DNA from: SZAS-3 sp964386785
GTDB lineage: Bacteria > Chlamydiota > Chlamydiia > Chlamydiales > JAAKFR01
Direction: 5' to 3'
Length of the DNA stretch: 19,760 nucleotides
Assembly: GCA_964386785.1 (NCBI GenBank)
Contig: CAYLUD010000028.1
Location: 1 to 19,760, forward strand
Every line of letters starts with the position of its first letter. Position 1 is the stretch's first letter. Shown one piece after another: positions 15,530 through 19,760 of this stretch. Under the pieces are notes generated by a model. It had not been told where the DNA came from. It ran no database searches and saw only the letters and a list, made by a program, of their open reading frames with translations. The translations under genes and the position numbers were made by a program.

Positions 15530-17181
15530 CCCGTCTTTCTGGTATTCGCGTTCTTGAATCTGCTTCTTACAATAAATCCACTGCCTTTTCTACAGAAGAG
15601 CGCGCTCAACTCAACCTTGAAGGGCTACTTCCTGATGTTATTGAATCTATCGAAACGCAACTTAATAGAGTTTTAAAGCAACTTAAACACAAAACAACAA
15701 ACTACGATCGATATCTTTTTTTAATGAATTTACTAGATCATAATGAAACCCTATTTTACAAGACCATCATGTCCGATCCCACGTACTTTTTACCTATTGT
15801 GTACGATCCTACGATAGGAGAAGCTTGCGTAAAATTTGATCTTGGATTTCGTCAAACACGAGGCATGTATGTATCGATCAAACAACGTGGAAGGATCAAA
15901 CAAATACTTAAGAATTGGCCTCGACAAGATGTGCGTTTTATCTGTGTCACTGACGGTGGAAGAATCTTAGGTTTGGGTGATCTCGGTGCGAATGGTATGG
16001 GTATTCCTATTGGAAAGCTACAACTCTACACAGCAGCAGCAGCTGTACCTCCTCAATATTTATTGCCCCTTTATCTCGATGTAGGAACGAATAATGATTC
16101 CTTGTTACAAGATCCGCTATATTTAGGAATCAAGGAAAAACGTCCTTCCCAACAGGAGCTCTACTCATTCGTTGATGAATTTGTCGCAGCTGTAGAAGAG
16201 CTTTTCCCTCTCTGTTGCATTCACTTTGAAGATTGGACAGGGATCGATGCGGTGAATCTACTGCAACGTTATCGAGATAGGATTTGTTGTTTTAATGATG
16301 ATATTCAAGGCACTGCCGCGATTACCCTATCTGGTTTAGTCAACGCAATGAAGGTAAAACAGGAACAATTCAGCACACAAAAAATTCTCTTCTTTGGGGC
16401 GGGATCGGCTGGTATCGGCATCGCCAATCTGATCACATCTGTAATGGTAAAGGAAGGGCTATCCTTGGAACAAGCACGGGCACAAATTGCTCTATTCGAC
16501 ATTCATGGTTTGATTGAAGATACACGTAATGATCTTCTTGACTTTCAGAAACCTTATGCTCATCCATTTACCCCTACACAAGATTTGGTACAAGCGATTC
16601 ATCAGTTTCAACCTACAGCAATCATAGGAGTAAGTACTGTGGGAGGAACCTTCACAAAAGAGGTGATTGCAGCTATGGCTCAGCTTCATGAGCGCCCCAT
16701 CATTTTTGCGCTTTCTAACCCAACAGAGCACGCTGAGTGTACACCGCAACAAGCTTATGAATGGTCAAACGGAAAGGCCCTGTATGCTGCAGGAGTGCAG
16801 TTCGATCCTGTCCAATACCAGGGCAGAACTCATCTTCCTGGACAAGCTAATAATTTTTATATCTTTCCAGCAGTAGGTATGGCTATTTTTGCCACCCAAG
16901 CAACTCGAGTGAATGATGCGATGTTTATCGAAGCGGCCTACGCTATAGCAGATGAAGTACCTACAGAGCTCTTATCTCAAGGATGCTTATACCCGTTACA
17001 AACAGATGTGATATCCGTAGAACTCCGAACAGCAGCTAAAGTGGCCAAGAATATTTTTGATCAAAACCTAGCCCGTACCCAACGCCCCCACAACATTCAA
17101 GATTGGATCGAACAACATGCATATAGACCAGACTATTCTTCTGTGGAGATAGAACCATCTACAATCGCTCTTCAGGTTTGA
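15526..17181 (+). CDS. NAD-type malic enzyme (malate dehydrogenase, decarboxylating)
   Basis: Oxidatively decarboxylates L-malate to pyruvate and CO2 with NAD(P)+. Blocks in order are YDPTIGEAC at 93-101, VTDGGRILGLGDLGANGMGI at 141-160, HFEDW at 233-237 (metal ligands), and CFNDDIQGTAAITLSGL at 255-271. The Rossmann GAGSAGIGIAN is at 291-301, then ALSNPTEHAECTPQQAYEWSNG. The length of 551 aa and the large N-terminal domain match the NAD-linked SfcA/MaeA type and not the short bacterial form. I chose ATG 15526: gagga lies about 7 nt upstream and the codon overlaps the fumC TGA. The frame is open 10 codons further to 15496, inside fumC. Coenzyme preference cannot be read with certainty. Confidence 0.95.
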   Translation: MTRLSGIRVLESASYNKSTAFSTEERAQLNLEGLLPDVIESIETQLNRVLKQLKHKTTNYDRYLFLMNLLDHNETLFYKTIMSDPTYFLPIVYDPTIGEACVKFDLGFRQTRGMYVSIKQRGRIKQILKNWPRQDVRFICVTDGGRILGLGDLGANGMGIPIGKLQLYTAAAAVPPQYLLPLYLDVGTNNDSLLQDPLYLGIKEKRPSQQELYSFVDEFVAAVEELFPLCCIHFEDWTGIDAVNLLQRYRDRICCFNDDIQGTAAITLSGLVNAMKVKQEQFSTQKILFFGAGSAGIGIANLITSVMVKEGLSLEQARAQIALFDIHGLIEDTRNDLLDFQKPYAHPFTPTQDLVQAIHQFQPTAIIGVSTVGGTFTKEVIAAMAQLHERPIIFALSNPTEHAECTPQQAYEWSNGKALYAAGVQFDPVQYQGRTHLPGQANNFYIFPAVGMAIFATQATRVNDAMFIEAAYAIADEVPTELLSQGCLYPLQTDVISVELRTAAKVAKNIFDQNLARTQRPHNIQDWIEQHAYRPDYSSVEIEPSTIALQV

Positions 17182-17363
17182 GCTTCCATCTTGATTATGT
17201 GATCCATTCTACATCGATTCGTATGGTGTTTTCGGATATAGAACGTCTGTATCTGAGAGGATCAAATGGATCTATCCAATCAGCAATACCCGTCAACTGC
17301 TCTTGCGCAATTTCAAGATCTGATGCAATATCTTCATTGCCTGTTCTTGCTGCATAACATGTG
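17182..17363. other. Gap after malic enzyme, coding content unclear
   Basis: No recognised gene. A plus-strand frame of 32 codons (17266-17364, starting MDLSNQQYPSTALAQFQDL) has agagg 5 nt before its ATG. Its TGA overlaps the ATG of the next large frame. The minus strand is open from about 17455 to 17195 and reads protein-like near its end, but has no ATG; GTG at 17401 is the only likely start. Neither can be confirmed by eye, and I see no terminator hairpin after the malic enzyme gene. Confidence 0.3.
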
Positions 17364-18512
17364 ATGAATGGGCGCAGGATATGGCTACAAAACCATTCCA
17401 CACAACCTTTACTAAACCTTACTATTCCGAATATGGCCAGTGCAACAGGCGTACATCCTCCTCACAAATTCTCGCGGCTATATGATTCGCGTGTTTCTCA
17501 TGTGACCCGGGTGAAGATGCTCACTACGCATCTTTTTTTTGCTCAATTACTTAATCTGTACACTATCTGGAGCAGGGCATCCTCAAAAACACCATGGACT
17601 CAGATATATGAAGCACACAAACAAGAGGATACTGATCTCCAAGTTGTGCTTTTAGGACGTCTGCTGTTTATATTAGATGACAAGAACCAATCCCTGGACA
17701 TCGTATTATTGCATGCTTTGGAAGGGTGTAAAATTACGCAACCTTCTTCTATACGATTGATGCATATTGATATACATCAATCGGAATCCGCGACACACTC
17801 TAATCCGCAGGATTCGGATCTTAACTCTGATTGCACGAAGGAGGAAAAATCCCTTCTCAATGATCTATGCGGTACAATAGAAACTGGTTTTTCCCCTGTG
17901 ATGTCAGGCGAACGCCTTCTCTTTGTGAATCAGAATCAAGTATATGACATAGAAAGCAATGCTATCAGCAACGCTCCGTGTAATCCTCTTCCTAAAAACT
18001 GCTTCTTTTTGGATCATGAGGATTTCTATTATACTAATAATCAATCCATTTTGGTATGCCGCAATTGTCAAAATGCAGACAACACAGGAAAGACCGAAAA
18101 CCAGATTACGGAATGGGCTAGCTGCCCTCAGGAGATACACAAGCTCATGCCAGTCTACCAAACCGAAGAGGCTACTCTCAAGAAACTCCTAATGGGGATA
18201 TGGGCATCCAATTCGCAGCATATCACGTACTTTTACCCTATTGATGATCCATCGAATCCCATACAGCTAGAAGAAGAGGCTCGATTTCTTGGAGTGACGT
18301 CTAAATATTTATTCTATCAATCTTGTAAAGACAGACTATATCAGCTATCCATTCTTGATCGAGAATCTTATATGTTAGCGAAAGAACCTGTGCTGTTCAT
18401 GTATGTTCCTGGTACCTCTTTGCCTTATGAATTTCTTATGTTTATTGCGGCAGATCGATCTCCTGATCGTAAGGAGCATACAGAGTTGGAATCATCATGC
18501 AACATCTCATAA
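17364..18512 (+). CDS. Hypothetical protein, possible beta-propeller-like repeats
   Basis: I do not recognise this 382-aa protein. Several spaced segments have the look of short beta strands with aromatic residues: GRLLFILDDKNQSLDI, ERLLFVNQNQVYDIES, FYYTNNQSILVCR, ITYFYPIDDPSNPI and KYLFYQSCKDRLYQLSILD. They are loosely repetitive, as in a beta-propeller with degenerate blades. Cys residues are frequent in the middle (near residues 230-260). The start is uncertain: ATG at 17364 (with GTG at 17361), 17433 and 17517 are all in frame. The last gives MLTTHLFFAQLLNLYTIW, a mildly hydrophobic N-terminus. The first 50 codons read less protein-like than the rest and compete with an antisense frame, so a later start may be right. 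It could be lineage-specific; its role is unknown. Confidence 0.6.
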   Translation: MNGRRIWLQNHSTQPLLNLTIPNMASATGVHPPHKFSRLYDSRVSHVTRVKMLTTHLFFAQLLNLYTIWSRASSKTPWTQIYEAHKQEDTDLQVVLLGRLLFILDDKNQSLDIVLLHALEGCKITQPSSIRLMHIDIHQSESATHSNPQDSDLNSDCTKEEKSLLNDLCGTIETGFSPVMSGERLLFVNQNQVYDIESNAISNAPCNPLPKNCFFLDHEDFYYTNNQSILVCRNCQNADNTGKTENQITEWASCPQEIHKLMPVYQTEEATLKKLLMGIWASNSQHITYFYPIDDPSNPIQLEEEARFLGVTSKYLFYQSCKDRLYQLSILDRESYMLAKEPVLFMYVPGTSLPYEFLMFIAADRSPDRKEHTELESSCNIS

Positions 18513-18817
18513 CTACCATCCAATAAGGTCTTCCAACCCACTCATCATAGTCTTCTTAAGGCCAACCTTTCTCACCTCTGTATACCCCCACGTTCTTTCA
18601 TATTTTGATAGATTCCTATAGAATCAACAGTTTCAAGTTCCCCCATTGGGCAAGAGATTGGGTACATTTCGCCAGTTGTATAGCGACTTGATAAATTAAT
18701 AATTTTCTTTAACTGTAAAGAGTTCTTGATAGATAGACATCGCATAGTAGATCAAGACTATTTTGTTATAACAGATACTCATCTGGAGGATTCTATTTTT
18801 ATTTAGAAATCTCAGAT
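18513..18817. other. Intergenic region between convergent genes, no feature recognised
   Basis: This lies between the ends of the plus-strand hypothetical gene and the minus-strand hydrolase gene. The right half (about 18680-18810) is AT-rich. No tRNA, coding frame or strong terminator is visible. The only symmetry noted is a 6-bp cttgat/atcaag pair around 18725-18755, too weak to call. Confidence 0.5.
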
Positions 18818-19531
18818 TCAAAACCAGGTGAGCCAATACCGTAGCAATGCTGTCACGGCTTGCGGCATTTCCATAGGGCTCATATGGCCTGCATCTTCAA
18901 CAACTGCAAGTGTTGCACGTGCAATCTGAGCCACTAAATCTTCATGCTCTACGAGAGAAAAATTGTTGTCTTGTGCAGCATGAATCACTAAAGTAGGACA
19001 ATCAATTGTCGGTAGAATCGAGAGAGACTCTTGTCTTCTTATCATGGATTCTTCTTGCTGAATGAAAACATCTTTTCCCACTTGCAAAAACATATTTTTT
19101 ACATCTTCTTTTACATCAGCAACATGCACAAAACAAGAAGTGATCTCATCAACAATTTCATGAAAACATCCTTGTTGTGCCCTGGTGATCATTTCTTTTC
19201 GTTTTGCTTTTTTTTCATCCGAATCACTTCTTGCTGTTGTGTTTAATAAACAGAGTTTCACAACCCGATGCGGAGCTAACCGCATGATTTCTAAACATAG
19301 CCATCCTCCCATCGAATGACCAGCCATAGCAAATCTAGGGGGGGCTTGTCGTAACACTTCTTGTACCATATTTTCAGGGGTATTTTCTCTAGGAGAAACA
19401 ATATGAATGGAAGTCAACTGCTTCAAGTGATGCAACTGATGTTTCCAAACAGTATGATTGGATAGCAATCCCGATATAAGAACCAGTGGGGGTATTGTAT
19501 GCAACTTAGTGGCGTGATGTAACAAATGCAT
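18818..19531 (-). CDS. Alpha/beta-fold hydrolase
   Basis: A serine hydrolase of the alpha/beta superfamily: the nucleophile elbow GHSMGG has Ser73, the acid is likely D188 in VIHAAQDNN, and the base is H216 in EDAGHMSPMEMPQAV. All three catalytic positions are in the right order and spacing. The N-terminal ISGLLSNHTVW corresponds to the oxyanion HGxxxxxxxW strand end of BioH-, MenH- and enol-lactonase-type proteins, but the usual HG is SG. At 237 aa it is a compact form. The substrate cannot be inferred, and no pathway gene lies next to it. The start is the ATG at 19531. It is separated from the transposase remnant on the right by about 90 bp of AT-rich sequence. Confidence 0.88.
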   Translation of the reverse strand: MHLLHHATKLHTIPPLVLISGLLSNHTVWKHQLHHLKQLTSIHIVSPRENTPENMVQEVLRQAPPRFAMAGHSMGGWLCLEIMRLAPHRVVKLCLLNTTARSDSDEKKAKRKEMITRAQQGCFHEIVDEITSCFVHVADVKEDVKNMFLQVGKDVFIQQEESMIRRQESLSILPTIDCPTLVIHAAQDNNFSLVEHEDLVAQIARATLAVVEDAGHMSPMEMPQAVTALLRYWLTWF

Positions 19532-19558
19532 TACCCATTCTTATTTCATTAAAAAATA

Positions 19559-19588
19559 AATATAACACAAAACTCCAGAGAAAAACAA
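19559..19588 (-). promoter_or_regulatory. Candidate promoter of the alpha/beta hydrolase gene
   Basis: On the minus strand, TTGTTT (19588-19583) and TATATT (19564-19559) lie 18 nt apart, about 28 nt before the ATG, with the -10 matching five of six consensus positions. The region is AT-rich, so chance matches are likely. Confidence 0.35.
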
Positions 19589-19624
19589 TTCACTAAAAAC
19601 AAAAAGCTTCAGTAGTAAATCTGA

Positions 19625-19760
19625 GAGATACTGTCCGCCAGAGATGAAGCGGTTGGACTTGTGCTGCCAGTCGCAAATACAGAAGCGATGTTGATGCATT
19701 TAGATCATATTGCCATGCATATTCCTGCGGGAAGACATGCTGTTATTGTGCTGGACCAAG
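19625..19760 (+). pseudogene. IS630-family transposase fragment, truncated at 5' end and by window edge
   Basis: From 19625 a frame reads SARDEAVGLVLPVANTEAM and then MHLDHIAMHIPAGRHAVIVLDQ up to the last base. This matches the DDE catalytic region of IS630-family transposases, where the segment CPARxxAVGLVLPxxNTEAM...HAVxxLDxAGWH leads to the second catalytic Asp. A stop (TGA, 19622-19624) precedes it directly, and the expected CPARDEA reading breaks one codon earlier. There, ctgtccgcc looks like ctgtcccgcc with one base lost. Upstream sequence is AT-rich and unlike a transposase, so about two thirds of the gene is missing on this side. Whether the 3' part is intact lies beyond the window. 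Confidence 0.8.

Noticed and set aside
17754..17783. Inverted repeat cgattgatg...catcaatcg with 12-nt loop inside the 382-aa gene
   Set aside because: Nine-base arms with such a loop are expected about once by chance in a window this size, and there is no T-tract or other context.
18403..18621. 72-codon plus-strand frame overlapping the end of the hypothetical gene
   Set aside because: Most of it overlaps the larger frame, and it is Leu/Phe/Ser-rich without motif or start signal.
1..19760. tRNA genes, rRNA genes and CRISPR arrays
   Set aside because: No cloverleaf-like GGTTCGAATCC context in the gaps, no rRNA-like sequence, and no series of regularly spaced repeats was seen on either strand.

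Overview
The window looks like the chromosome of a member of the Chlamydiota, most likely an environmental, chlamydia-related lineage and not a classical Chlamydia species. The main reason is gene order. Reading leftwards from about 11000, the genes are rpmE, prfA, prmC, ffh, rpsP, trmD, rplS, rnhB, gmk, a small omega-like gene and metG. A lepB of unusual length (638 aa) and a small secreted-type protein lie divergently. From memory, this is the CT020-CT032 order of Chlamydia trachomatis. Differences from that order are an inserted yicC-family gene, an RluA-family gene after metG, and a fumarase/malic enzyme pair in place of ileS after lepB. Species cannot be assigned by eye.

Layout. Positions 1-454 hold a broken IS5-type (IS903-like) transposase and a 52-bp direct repeat. 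Positions 455-773 hold nothing I can name. Positions 774-11003, all on the minus strand, form one long, tightly packed gene train with short gaps or overlapping start and stop codons. It is dominated by translation and protein targeting: ribosomal proteins L31, S16 and L19, release factor 1 and its methylase, SRP GTPase Ffh, TrmD, methionyl-tRNA synthetase and a pseudouridine synthase. RNase HII, YicC, guanylate kinase and an omega-like polymerase subunit lie within it. A candidate promoter sits in the divergent region 11004-11128. On the plus strand come the CT021-position protein, then a 263-bp stretch with puzzling antisense reading frames, then lepB. Next come fumC and an NAD-type malic enzyme joined by an ATGA overlap, together converting fumarate to malate and then pyruvate. 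An unrecognised 382-aa protein follows at 17364-18512. A minus-strand alpha/beta hydrolase (18818-19531) and a truncated IS630-type transposase at the right edge finish the window.

The conserved core is therefore flanked by transposase debris on both sides, and the parts outside the core carry lineage-specific genes. Points worth a second look are: a perfect 32-bp palindrome inside rnhB; a Glu in place of the catalytic Asp in TrmD; altered GTPase motifs in Ffh; a strong hairpin at the metG/rluA junction; an A8 slippery run at the fumC/malic enzyme overlap; the unidentified 382-aa protein; and two antisense frames upstream of lepB that may be a frameshifted remnant. I see no clear sign of a novel multi-gene defence or secretion system.
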